Positions 38,432 through 49,137 of a stretch of DNA of 64,000 nucleotides are shown here, one piece after another. Under the pieces are notes generated by a model that was not told the origin of the DNA, did not search any database, and saw nothing but the letters and a program-made list of their open reading frames with translations. Location: the NCBI RefSeq assembly GCF_029227915.1, contig NC_079886.1, positions 11,057,501-11,121,500 on the forward strand, in the 5' to 3' direction. Each line of letters opens with the position of its first letter. Positions within the stretch are counted from its first letter, which is position 1. Source of the stretch: Hydractinia symbiolongicarpus. Taxonomy: Eukaryota > Cnidaria > Hydrozoa > Anthoathecata > Hydractiniidae. The translations under genes were made by a program, and so were the position numbers.

Positions 38432-38677
38432 TTACATGAAGTCACTGTTATTTAGTTTCGGCCGTCGCAAATACTCATTCATAGCAATAACTGCGCCTGC
38501 CCAAGTCGATTTTTGGTTCGTTTTTGAAACATCAAAATACCAAAAAACAATCTGCTTAATATACTCGACTTTTTCCCTGTCTAAGGATTCTTTTTGAACT
38601 TGTTTACCGTTCACCATTTTGTTCATACCAAAAATGTTTTTTCCCTTTCTCTCCTCTACGGTGAAAATCTTTTTCAT
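38432..38677 (-). CDS. BEN-domain protein fragment carried in the transposon
   Basis: 81 residues from ATG 38677 to TAA 38432, with an in-frame stop 24 bases upstream. The second half, SLDREKVEYIKQIVFWYF then STWAGAVIAMNEYLRR, matches the C-terminal helices of the BEN domain (Ld-eKv-aik-yv ... W--ci-aIn--lR). The first part (KKIFTVEERKGKNIFG) fits the preceding lFt-eEL--sn--G block. BEN domains bind DNA or mediate protein contacts in chromatin and viral factors. The N-terminal BEN helices are missing, so this may be the last exon of a longer spliced ORF or a decayed capture. Weak similarity; confidence is moderate. Confidence 0.55.
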   Translation of the reverse strand: MKKIFTVEERKGKNIFGMNKMVNGKQVQKESLDREKVEYIKQIVFWYFDVSKTNQKSTWAGAVIAMNEYLRRPKLNNSDFM

Positions 38678-38838
38678 TATCGCCGCTATTCGTTTTTAAA
38701 CTTTTTAAAAAGTGATCTAAAAAAACATTTCTATCGCCACTATTCATTTTTTAAACTTTTAAAATGCGAGCTAAAAAAACATTTCTATCACCACTATTCG
38801 TTTTTAAACTTTTAAAAAGCGATCTAAAAAAGCTTTTC
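38678..38838. repeat. Three tandem copies of a 54 bp unit
   Basis: Units start at 38678, 38732 and 38786, each reading tatcgccactattcgttttt, then a taaacttttaaaa-type core and a gatctaaaaaaacatttc end. They lie just upstream of the BEN ORF start on its strand, so they may be promoter or subterminal binding repeats. Confidence 0.85.
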
Positions 38839-38983
38839 TATCAAAATTAAAGTTTCAATCTTTGTTTAAATATAATAATTTCTATCGCTTAAAAGCTTTA
38901 TTTAACCCGCGCAACCAACAAGGCCTTCTCGCTAGTTTATTTAGTTTCCACGCAAAACTTTTATTTAATAAAACAATTAAACA

Positions 38984-39088
38984 ATGGCTCTTCGTGTCAC
39001 AATGATAGAGTTGATAACATTTGCAATTATGCTATTGGGAATAGTTATGTTAACACTATTTAACAATGTTACGCGCAGTTCTAATTAA
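38984..39088 (+). CDS. Small ORF with one predicted membrane segment (speculative)
   Basis: 34 codons from ATG to TAA, with a central hydrophobic run IELITFAIMLLGIVMLTLF between a short basic N-terminus and NNVTRSSN. It is inside the TA-flanked element, on the strand opposite the BEN ORF. Such short frames occur by chance in AT-rich DNA; no homology is known to me. Confidence 0.2.
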   Translation: MALRVTMIELITFAIMLLGIVMLTLFNNVTRSSN

Positions 39089-39429
39089 CTATTTTTTCTT
39101 CAATAATCTTTTGTTTATTACATGCAAGTTAATGACTTACAAGACTTGCAAAATAATTAATAAGAACAAAAGACAAACAACTACCGCCTCCGAGAAAAAG
39201 GTGTGAAACTTGAGCCTATGCGTACACTTACATCTGGACTGTACTGTATATATGATCTAAATCTAATTTATATGCAAGCTATATTCTAATTACAAGATCA
39301 AAAATGCTTCTACCTGATAATGAAGTTTGGAATGGAGTGGTTCATGGCTTACTGCCTGCATTATTTTGCCTGTCAATTTGCATAAGAGGCCTGGGGATTA
39401 TAAACCACAAGCGTCAAAATGAAAGTCGG

Positions 39430-39729
39430 TTGAGAAATCATCATTCAATTGCAATACCGAGAAGCTGTGACGCAAAAAAAAGAAAAAAACAGCGACAGGG
39501 AAAATGTTGTAGAATTTCAATTTGAGCAGGCGAAATACTAGACCAAGCACTGACTCGGATTTCAGTTGGGAGAGCTGTGATGAGGATACTATTCAAAAAG
39601 AAGTCGCTTCACGTGTTGCTGTTGCTGTAAGCACGTGGTGCAAGTGTGGAAAGTGTAAGATAATGACGAGCGAAGCGGAGTGTCGTTGCTATTGTGGGTT
39701 AGAATCCACGAATATTTTTAATTTGATCA
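39430..39729 (+). CDS. Exon with a P2X7-type cysteine-rich (C-terminal) motif
   Basis: An open frame runs from after a TGA at about 39432 to a good donor (TTGATCA|gtgagt at about 39729). It passes through an acidic linker (STDSDFSWESCDED) and then WCKCGKCKIMTSEAECRCYC. The spacing WCxCGxC then ExxCxC resembles the intracellular cysteine-rich domain at the C-terminus of P2X7 receptors, a domain also found as stand-alone expanded families in cnidarians. The following block (CIT...FxxL) was not found downstream, and no upstream exon or start was fixed. It lies about 180 bp outside the TA-flanked element. It may be a gene remnant. Confidence 0.4.
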
Positions 39730-41299
39730 GTGAGTTTTGATATGTAAACGTATTCGAATTAGATAATAGCGCATGAGTTCGATGAATGACGATAAAAATG
39801 AAAAAATCTTCTAACCTTCTTCTTTTTGTTTTTTTCTCTCAACTCAGTTCTAAAGTCAAAGAACTCGGAAGTAAAATGAGCTTCACAGATCTTAAAATTC
39901 TTTGGAAGCGTATCCTCTCTCTTGATCTGTTTGATCCATATAGTTCGTTGTTTGGATCTTTGGGAAAGTTGAAAAAAAATACACCTTGTTTCTTTTGGTG
40001 GTTAAGACAACTAGGTAAGTGGGCAAAAAGCCATATTACTATTTAAAAAAAGGATTCGTCCTTATTCATCAACGTGTGGAACTTTTTTTTACAAAACACA
40101 TCATATCACATCCACAAAGTTTCGCCTCAGGTTGGCTAATTGAACTACATCACAGTGCCCAACTAAATGACTCGCCTAATTAGGCCATAAGTGGTGAGGC
40201 TGAAGTCCATTTTTTAGAACATTACAGTGCCCAACTAAATGACTAATTAGGCCATGTCGCCTAGGTCTTTACCTTGACTTACTAGCTATAGCTAGTTAAC
40301 TAGCTAGCTGGCTAAATAACCAAAGTTTGCCTTTTCGAACATTTCACTATTCCTGGTTTCTGGTTAACATGCTTGATATTTTTTATCTTTCAACAAAAAT
40401 GACCAGCATCTTTTATTTCAGCATCAAAATTTATGAAAACATGCAGTTTATACCTTAAGTACAAGAACCTCTAAATACCTCCACTTTGGTCACTTCTTCT
40501 ATGCCATATTGAAATGGTTTTTGTTCAAACTTATCTCAGATTTATTCTGATTTTGATGTCAATACGTTACTCAGGGGTAAGCTATAGTTATATAAAAGGG
40601 CTGAGCGATATGGGCTGCTATGCCCTTTTTATGTTTCCAATATGTTGATATATACAAAAAAAATTTCTATGAGTCCCCTATTAAAATTTTGATTGTTTTG
40701 CAAACAAAGAACTTAATGGCGTCAAAATTCTTCTAATGCTTGCTGCTTTACACATGGCGATTGGATTTGCATGCAAGTTTAACCTTTTTTTTACAATAAT
40801 CTTTCACACAAGTTTTTTAGACTCCTTGTGTGTGATTTTACTATTGGCAAATAATTGGCAAAGCGAGCTTATCTAATGTGTTTTTTTTGCATGCCTTAAC
40901 ATATCTTGGGCGTGCGATCATTGTCAGACTCAATTGTTATAATTTTGAAAAGTGATGTGCCGCATTTAGGCGAATTTGCTGCCTACTAGGCCTGTAGTTA
41001 CAGATTCTAATCAATGATTTACTTACACCTTATGGGTTAAAATTCTGGCTGTGAACTGCTAGAACTTGCGCTATGTTTGTTCCCCACATCAAAACACCCG
41101 TGCAGTGTACAGAGGTAAAGAAATTTTATTAATATTTTTACGTCAGTTAAATTTAATTTTCTTGGATTGCACGCACAGAAAATTCAGGCGTGCGATTCAC
41201 CACCTGGAATTTCAGGAAATTCCCTGCACATCTACCTAGCCCTTCTCATATCATCCTATCTTGTCTTGCTTTACTGCCCACACCATATAAGATTTTTTT
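39730..41299. other. Gene-poor region before ALKBH1
   Basis: Short unrecognised frames only. Two direct copies of a cagtgcccaactaaatgact / taattaggccat word pair lie at about 40155-40260, and a related aattaggtcat set is at 37070-37125. This is likely repeat debris. Confidence 0.45.
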
Positions 41300-43307
41300 A
41301 TGTACAAATTTATGCACATTTTGAAGAGGATTCCTAATTATGCTTCTTTATGTTTTCCTATTATTAGAATGTACAGGGAAAACAAGTTGTGCAATATAGA
41401 CCATACAAATGATCTTGTTCGAAAGGAATATAAACGTTACAAAAAGCGAAAACCACCACCGGATTTTAGCAATGTTATAGATTTTAATGAACCAGCTAGA
41501 TTTCAGGATTACATAGAAAGAGTACATTTGGATTTAGTTGATTTCAACAATGAACAGTTTTGTTCAATTGGATTAAAGCATCCAAAGGAATGGAATATTT
41601 ACCAACTGAAAACGTGTCCCGGTTTTATAGTTGTAACAAATCCATTTGTTTCATATGGTGCTCAAAGTTACTGGGTGAAACAAACTTTGACGAACTATAC
41701 AAAAGGACCATATGCAAACAACTTAGACATGTTAATGAAATTGGATAAAGAAAAGACAATGTGGCAGATTAGTCATGAGTATGTTTTTGATGTCATAAAT
41801 ATTTTTACCCAGAATTTTTCACAAATTTCTTTGTTTTAGATTACTGTTTTTTGTGAATTAATCATAACATAAACAGTTTTTTTGAAAATAATTACTTACC
41901 TTCAAATTGATTAAATTTGACCTTGATCTACGTTTAGTAATAATCAAACTCTTGATAAATAAATAGTGAATAAATTATATCACTACTATGAACATAAAAT
42001 TAGTTTAGGGGAACTAATTCTGGAAATCACAAAGAAAATTTTTTTGCAGGAATTTGATTTAGAAAATAAAAGATCAAGTTAATGGGAATTCCTTGCAGAA
42101 ATATCCTACACAAAAGTATATTGTCAAAGTGTTTTTTTTGAAAGTATATATATTATAATGAAAAGCTTGAGTTTTTATAACTTTCAGACACATTAGGACA
42201 CAATGACTATAGTTGTTTTTTCTTAATCATCTGATCTGTAGCCTCTAATTTACATTGACACTGTGCAATTGCTGACAAATGTTTAAAAAAACATGCAGGC
42301 AAAACATATACATCAACAAGTTTTCACTAACGTTATAAAATTTGAATTAGAAAAATGTGTTACTTATTACCTAAAAAAACCTATCATACTACATTTCTTT
42401 GTTTTAGGAAATCAGTGGACAATACATTCATTAACCAATTACGTTGGGTGCATATGGGCTACCATTTTGACTATAATACAGTAGATTATAAAGCAAAACA
42501 ATATTTCGGATTTCCGGATGATCTTGCAAAACTTACTGAAACAATAGCAAAAGTGTTTAACTTTTCTGATTATTTTGCAGAGACTGGTATTGTAAATTAC
42601 TATCCAGAGGGTAGTAGCATGGGAGGCCATACTGACCACTATGAGGAGGAGCTAAGGCAACCCCTTATCTCTTATAGTTTTGGTCAGTCTGCGGTGTACT
42701 TAATTGGAGGAAACACTCGAGATATTAAACCAGAAGGTAGAAACATATGTTTAAAAAATAATTTACAAAATACTTCTCAATATTATGTTTTTAGATGTTT
42801 TTTAAATTTTTTGATGAGGGAACATTTGCTAGAATTGCTGTAATTCTTTGATTTTCGTTTTGTTCTCCTAGGTAGCATAATAATTTTTACCACTGTTGTT
42901 GTCCAGAATTTGTTAATATATCTTATATGAATGAACGTATATATATTCAGATATATTGTTTCTATTATAATTTTTTTCTACTTTTAGCTATATGGGTTCG
43001 ATCTGGTGACTTTATGCTCATGACAGGCCCATCTCGAACTGCGTTTCATGCTGTACCTTGTATCCTTGCCAAGCCTGTTAAAACAGGACCTGAGGATATT
43101 GGCTCATGTCCACTAGTCACTCATGGCAACAAAACTAACGAGCAAGACAATTTTTTGCATTGTACATCAACACATGAACACAGCCATATGTGGAAAAATG
43201 AAATGGATGGTGATTGGGAAGAATTCTCACAATATTTATCTAATACAAGAATAAATATAAACATACGTCAAGTTCATAAACATGAAGATACAAAAGAAAA
43301 TTCTTAG
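41300..43307 (+). CDS. ALKBH1: Nucleic acid dioxygenase ALKBH1
   Basis: Three exons: 41300-41778, 42408-42736, 42988-43307; 375 residues (human 389). ALKBH1 is an Fe(II)/2-oxoglutarate dioxygenase that demethylates tRNA (m1A, m5C oxidation) and acts in mitochondria and nucleus. Visible: NPFVSYGAQSYWVKQTL (the FxxxxQ-type entry), LRWVHMGYHFDY, then the iron site H234-T-D236 in GGHTDHYEEE, SYSFGQSAVYLIGG, SGDFMLMTGPSR, the third iron ligand H290 in AFHAVP, and the 2-oxoglutarate arginines in RININIRQV (R357/R363). All ligands are present, so it should be active. An alternative start at 41369, directly after a possible acceptor (cctattattag), gives 352 residues beginning MYRENK and aligns better with the human N-terminus. 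An AATAAA follows at 43322. Confidence 0.95.
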
Positions 43308-43321
43308 TGTGGATATTTGCA

Positions 43322-43327
43322 AATAAA
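43322..43327 (+). terminator. Polyadenylation signal of ALKBH1
   Basis: AATAAA 15 bases after the stop codon; several more AATAAA words follow within 270 bases (near 43553 and 43580), so the exact 3' end is uncertain. Confidence 0.4.
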
Positions 43328-44276
43328 TATTTACTCTTTACTTTACTGTTTTGATTTTCTTCGGAGCTTGAAATCTGACTTTTAGTTTTAGCAGATTGAA
43401 AATGATTTACTCTAAATAATTTAATGTTTATAGTATACTTAATATTCAAATTTATTACCACACTTAGCATAACAATTACAATGCTCAAGACTTCCATATC
43501 TACTCATAAAAAAAATGATTTTGTTGCACCACACTGGTCCTGTTCATAACAAATAAAACTGTTTTATTAGGGTGCACAAATAATAAAGAAAATAAATTAC
43601 ACCTTACCATCTTTTTTGACTTCTGAATGTACACAAGTCAGGTGATAAAATCAATATTGACCAGCTTGATGTTGCATTGTGAATTAATCAATTAAGGTAA
43701 AAAACTACCAACCAAATTTGCGATTCGTTATTGTGAGTTTTCAATAGGCATATTTGCAGAATACTTTAGAGATATTTAAAAAAAGTTAAATTTGGCATTG
43801 GTGTTTCCACAAGTGCAATACTAACATAAATCGAAGAAATTCTTTTGTCACTGGAAATCATAATAATGATAGTTTTTGTTTACAAATTTACTCATGTATT
43901 AAAAACGTTTTCACTAATTGCATTTAATAAAAAAATCAACCTTCAATAATAATGCGTAAAATGGTGAAATATGTTCTTTGGTTTGTTTTCTGTTCATACC
44001 GAAAAAATGTTTTAATGTATTGTTTCTTTTACTGAAGGATAAATAATGAGTAAATATACCAATAATGAGAAATACAATTATGTGACTCGATTTTGAAAGG
44101 TATGTTATGTGGTGTTTTACACAAATCATTTTGGGTTTTTTTGTCAAACGGCTGGGATTTTTTATTTTCATTACGGTATACTATAATACCAACTTACCAG
44201 CTTGCTCTATTATGTTCTTATTAAATAGCTTTCACTAAAAAAATGTTTTTAAAAAAAATATACTTTTTAGATAAGA

Positions 44277-47200
44277 ATGCAAAAGTATCGTCGCCAAATA
44301 TTACATTTTGCTCAGAATGTGCTGAGTGAAAATATTGTGAGTATTTTACATTTTTTTAGTGCAAGAATTGAATTTGATTGGGAAAAGCTGGTTACTTACA
44401 AAATTAAGGTATTACTAACAAATTTTCTTGCTTTTTGTAGGGTAAAAGGATCTTAATTTTACTTTTTATCAATGTTGTCTCAACTATCAGTTTACTGTAT
44501 CATTGTGTCTACACAAACAGTATGGGTAAGTGAGGTTACGTAGTTTTGTAGTTTTACTTAACAGACAAACAATTTACTTCTCTGATTAAGTTAAATTTAA
44601 CAGTTTCAAAATATTATGTTTAATGTAGTTTTTCTAAATCAGACGTTTTTCATGATTTTCATGACTTTCTAAAAGAGCTACCAGTGTGGTGAAGTAAGAT
44701 CTTAATATAAATGTTTTGATATTCTTATTAAAAAAATAATTTTTAATCCAGTTATATCTTAAAATGGCCGTTGACACCTGCAATGCAATGAAAACTTTCT
44801 TTTGTAATATTTTAATTTTCTTTGTTTTAGCATTAACTGCATTTACATATTTATCAATATTTAACTCATTAAGGTATGGTGTACTGTCTTTTGGAGGAAG
44901 AAGTTTTTTTATTGCTGGAATGGAAAGAGAGTTCTTTAAATAAAATATGCCACTATGGTGTTTTGGCAAATTTTTTTCTTTAAATTTTAATTCCTAGTTT
45001 TACCTACACATGGACAGAAATGAGAATTACAGTTAATGACTTTTTGGTATGGAAATCTGAACAAGCTGGCCTCTCACTCAGAGCTCTTTTCATGTTTTTC
45101 TGTACACTAAATCAAAATATCTTTTACTAAGTTTTATATACAATTCTTGGGGAAACTGAACAATTCTGTAGAACAACTTAAAAATTTTTAGAGGCTCTTT
45201 ACACGAGACACAAAGTGAACCCAATAACTTCAGTATTTATCGCATTGAATGGCATTTCACTTAGTCAAATTGAACGCAGTATGTCATAATCCAGTGCAAG
45301 AATTTCATGTAGACATTTCACGCTGAAAGTCGCAAACTCAAAAGATGCAGCCCCTTACAGGCTACCCCTGAAATTAAATTTAACCTGAATTAAAATACCA
45401 TGTAAAAAGTAAAAATTTCACTTCACCTCAATTCCACCTTGGCTTCGTGAAACTAGCTCTGACTCGCACACTTGAAATACACAGAAATCTTTTACTACAG
45501 TTATCAATTGTAAACAATTTATATACAACGTGTTTCATGTTAAATAAATTTAGATTACAAGTTAAAATAAAATAACCCCTTGTTGAAACTCGTTTTTCTT
45601 GTTCTTACAATAGGTTGAGTAGTTTATTTGTATCAATATGGGTGCCAAAACAGAAACAAAACTTTTCATATTCATTTGGGTAAGTTATTTCGAAATAGTA
45701 ATAAAAAAAATATATACAAATTTTAACGTGGAAGTTACACTTTATTTTTCCTGTTGTAATGTTTTCAAAAGAATGACCACTAGTTATTTTTCTAGATATG
45801 AAAGATTCGAAGTTCTTGCAGTATTTTCTTGCACAGCAATCACACAGCTCAGCGGCTTTTTCATTTTCAAGGAAAGGTATGGATCAGCTTGGAATCACAT
45901 CGAGTGTTTTGCGTACTTTATTTCGTTTACATTGCAATTGTTTTAAAAAATTGAACTTGAATAGTTTTAGTAGGGTAAGAGTTCGTATAAAAATGTTATT
46001 GCGGTACTATATTGATCATGCTAGCTTTTTTATGGTAATTACAGTGGCATTTAAAGATGTTTCTTATTAATTGATTTTTGTGCATATTTTTTATCGTGTG
46101 CTATTTATGTTTTTTTTTTCAGTTTTGAAAGACTGATTCAACAAGATAAAGTTTTAGCGTATGTATATTTTTCTACTGTCACCGCTAAAAAAGTGTACGT
46201 CAATAAGGCGTGAGGGAGGGGGTTAAATTTTATTTGACGTTTTAATATTTTCTTCCTGAAACATCTGGGATATAGTAAGTGTTTTAAACTGATTTGTCGT
46301 CCATACTCTTTACATGAGGTGTTTAGGGCGGTTTTATGTTGAACCAAGAGAGGGAAGTGGGTAATTTTGGGTGCTTCTTATTACCTAAGATTCCAATTAA
46401 TTCGTGAATAATTACAGGGATTAACGGTAGTTAAATAATAGCAAAAACGTTTAAATTTTTACAGACACCTTGTATATTTCGTATTTGCTTCGTTATTTTT
46501 ATTCTTATTTTTTAGTGATTCACAAATAACGATGGTTTTTATAGGCTCACTGGTCAATATTTTAATAAATTACGGTGTGGAAAATAATCCGTTTGCATCT
46601 GTATCCAGAGGTAGTTCATTTGTGTGATTTAAACTGTGATTTAAACTTTTGACACACTGGCAAATTTTTAACTCACATTCTACATAACCGTTAGTAGGTT
46701 TCTACGTAGCCCGAAGCTGTTAAATTTAACTCAGCATTTACTGCTGACGCTTCTAATGTTTTTAACGTTCCAAATGATTCTTAACATGCAATTCATTTGT
46801 TACGTAAACTTAAAAATAATTTTATCTTTTTGTAGGTGCATCATCGAACTGTATACAAGACGCTTTATTTGATCTAGGAAAGAGGTGGCAAATTCTTTTT
46901 TTTTCTTTGATATAAACAATTGAACTTCCTAACATTGTTTATGGTAACATCCATTGTTAGTTCATAAAAAAAATGAGCTTATATTTATCTTGCAACAGAA
47001 CTGATAAATGACATTTCATAGTTATTGCAATTTAACAGCCTTTCTGATAAAGAAAAGACTTGATTATTAGTAAATCTTTATTTCCTTCTAAAATTTTGGC
47101 AAGATTTTCTAAAATATTGATGTTTTAATCCTTTTTATAGTGTTCTGTGGCCACCCTGTAGGCAACGCTATTAAGCTTGCACTGTACGAATGTCATCGAG

Positions 47201-49137
47201 TTGCTTCATCCGAGAACTAGTTCTTTAAAGCAGCATTGGCACAGACAATCCAGTCTGCTGTTAACTTCCTAATTTTTCAATATATTTTATTCTGTAGATC
47301 GATACCAAGAATTTTTTGCTTTCAGTATATGCAGCACATTACCATTACTATCACGTTTCTTATTGGTCCGTTTGGATCCTTATATGTTACTTTCTCACAC
47401 TGCTGGTATTACTGTTATCATATCAAGCCTTCTTATAAAACATAGGTGAGTGCAACCACAGCGATCAATTTTCTGTTCGGGAAAGATGTATATTTTATGT
47501 GATTACTTTCTTTTCAGGTCTGCTTATGAGGCTGACACGATTTCCGCAATGTTCATTGCGGTGGCTATTTGTGTAACCATGTATCCACTGAGCTATCATT
47601 GTGCTTTGATTCTTATGAATGCAACGCCGAAGGAACTTGTCACTTCAATAGATAAATGTTTAAAAGAGGTACGATGGTCTGACTGGTTTAAAAATGCCAG
47701 TCTTTCTTTTTGTTTCCTATTTCATGAGAAGAAGCAAAGAGCTTTAAGTACTGAATCTAGAAGTTAAAAACAATTAAAATTCTGTGATGCATTTGGTCAT
47801 GTTAGGTTTTGGCTTATAATGAATCACTTAGATTTTACCTTTCTGCTTACGTTGATATTTTGTAAATAGACAGCCTGAACTTTAATGTTACGATAATATT
47901 TGATGCACAATGTTTTAGTTTTTCATGTTCTTTGTCCAGAGGTTACTATACTGACCCCTCCACTGTGCTTTTCTGTCTTTTTTCATTCCCCTGTCCCTGT
48001 TTTTTTTTTCTCATTGGCATTTTTATATGTATGTGCATGAACATTTTCTTGCGTTTAGGCAAATACATTAGATGGTCTGTTGGAGTTTCGGAAGGAACAT
48101 TTTTGGGCAGTTAGCTTCGGAAAATATGTATGTATACCGAAGCGAGTTTGTTGTTGAACGATTCTATTCGCGTGCAACAACAAGTCAAAGGTCTAAGTTC
48201 TTGAATCTTCTTGAAGCATCTTTAAAAACAAAACCTTTTACTTGAGCCAGTAACAAAATCATTCATATTGCTAGAAAACTTATTTGCTCACTTGAGACAG
48301 TGTTTCCATCCTGAAATGAGCTAGTTGGTACTGATTGATTAAAATATATAGTGAGAATGCTTTCGTAGAGCAAGACGTGCAAGAGCGTCACTAGATTTAT
48401 AAGTGGGAACTTGTTTCAACATTTTTTTGTCTTGTGCATCTCTACTTTGGGTCTTTTAAGTTGGTTTCTCATTCTTTGCTTTAGGCCGGATTGATGCATG
48501 TGCGTATACGAAGAGATGCGAACGAGCAGGTAGTTTATGCCCTTTATAGTTGCTCTCCATCTGCGATGATAAAAATAGCTTCCATTGTAGGTGTCATGAT
48601 AAAAAAGGTGCCAAGAAACAGTTGGTCAGTGTTCGTGACTTGATCTTGATGTTTAACGTCAGCAAAAATAAATGATTCGTTGCATTGGTTGTAGTACTGC
48701 ATAATCAGTCAAACTTGAAAGATACGCATGGCTTATTTTTATTATCGTTGTGTCAATTAATATAATTTTATGGTAATGTCTTTTTTTAGCTTATACTTGC
48801 GCAGTTGACGAACAAGTTATCGCCTTATCTCCACTACATTTCCATCCAAATCTTTAAAGACGATTGGAAAAGACCAGTCACCTCTTCGATGGAGAAACAT
48901 GTTTACGATCCACGTGCTAACCTTCCCTATGTTTCGCAAGTTGCCGGTGTCCGAACTTCTTTACCGTACTCGTCTCCCGTACCTATGTATAATTACTCGA
49001 GCAAAGTGACGAGATATCCAGCCAGCAGTTATCAACATAGTAGTAATAGTTTGAATAAAAGCTTAAAAACTTCTAGTAAAGAGACAAATAACAAGAATAA
49101 ATATTATGGGCCTAAAATAGATATAAATTTTGATTAG
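44277..49137 (+). CDS. SLC30A6: Zinc transporter subunit ZnT6
   Basis: Thirteen exons: 44277-44336, 44441-44525, 44831-44873, 45614-45679, 45796-45876, 46123-46158, 46516-46610, 46836-46884, 47326-47445, 47518-47668, 48059-48127, 48485-48529, 48790-49137; 1248 nt, 415 residues (human about 461). ZnT6 is a cation diffusion facilitator protein that pairs with ZnT5 to load zinc into early secretory compartments. Matches in order: LTAFTYLSIFNS, YERFEVLAVFSCTA, NNPFASVSRGASS, DLGKSICSTLPLL, ADTISAMFIAVAICVTMYPL, TLDGLLEFRKEHFWAVSFG, HVRIRRDANEQ and ISIQIFKDDWKRP, then a serine-rich tail. Exon 9 begins at TATATGCAGC (47326): the nearer acceptor at about 47299 gives a frame with a stop. As in vertebrate ZnT6, the histidine/aspartate pairs of the transport site are not kept. 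The first exon follows a tactttttag acceptor, so a 5' exon may exist. Confidence 0.93.

Larger units (their letters stand above)
37651..39246. mobile_element. 1.6 kb TA-flanked inverted-repeat DNA transposon
   Basis: TA dinucleotides at 37649-37650 and 39247-39248 flank inverted ends cagtacagtccagatgtaag and its reverse complement, 20 bp perfect and then imperfect to about 38 bp (gtacgc, gctcaa). TA duplication and a CAGT start fit Tc1/mariner-like elements. No DDE transposase was seen. Cargo is a minus-strand BEN-domain ORF at 38432-38677, a 54 bp triple tandem repeat, and a 34-residue membrane-like ORF at 38984-39088. Confidence 0.8.

Noticed and set aside
47236-47445. SLC30A6 exon starting at the acceptor near 47299
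   Set aside because: It places the exon in a frame that ends at a stop. The acceptor at 47325 restores the family sequence and total frame.
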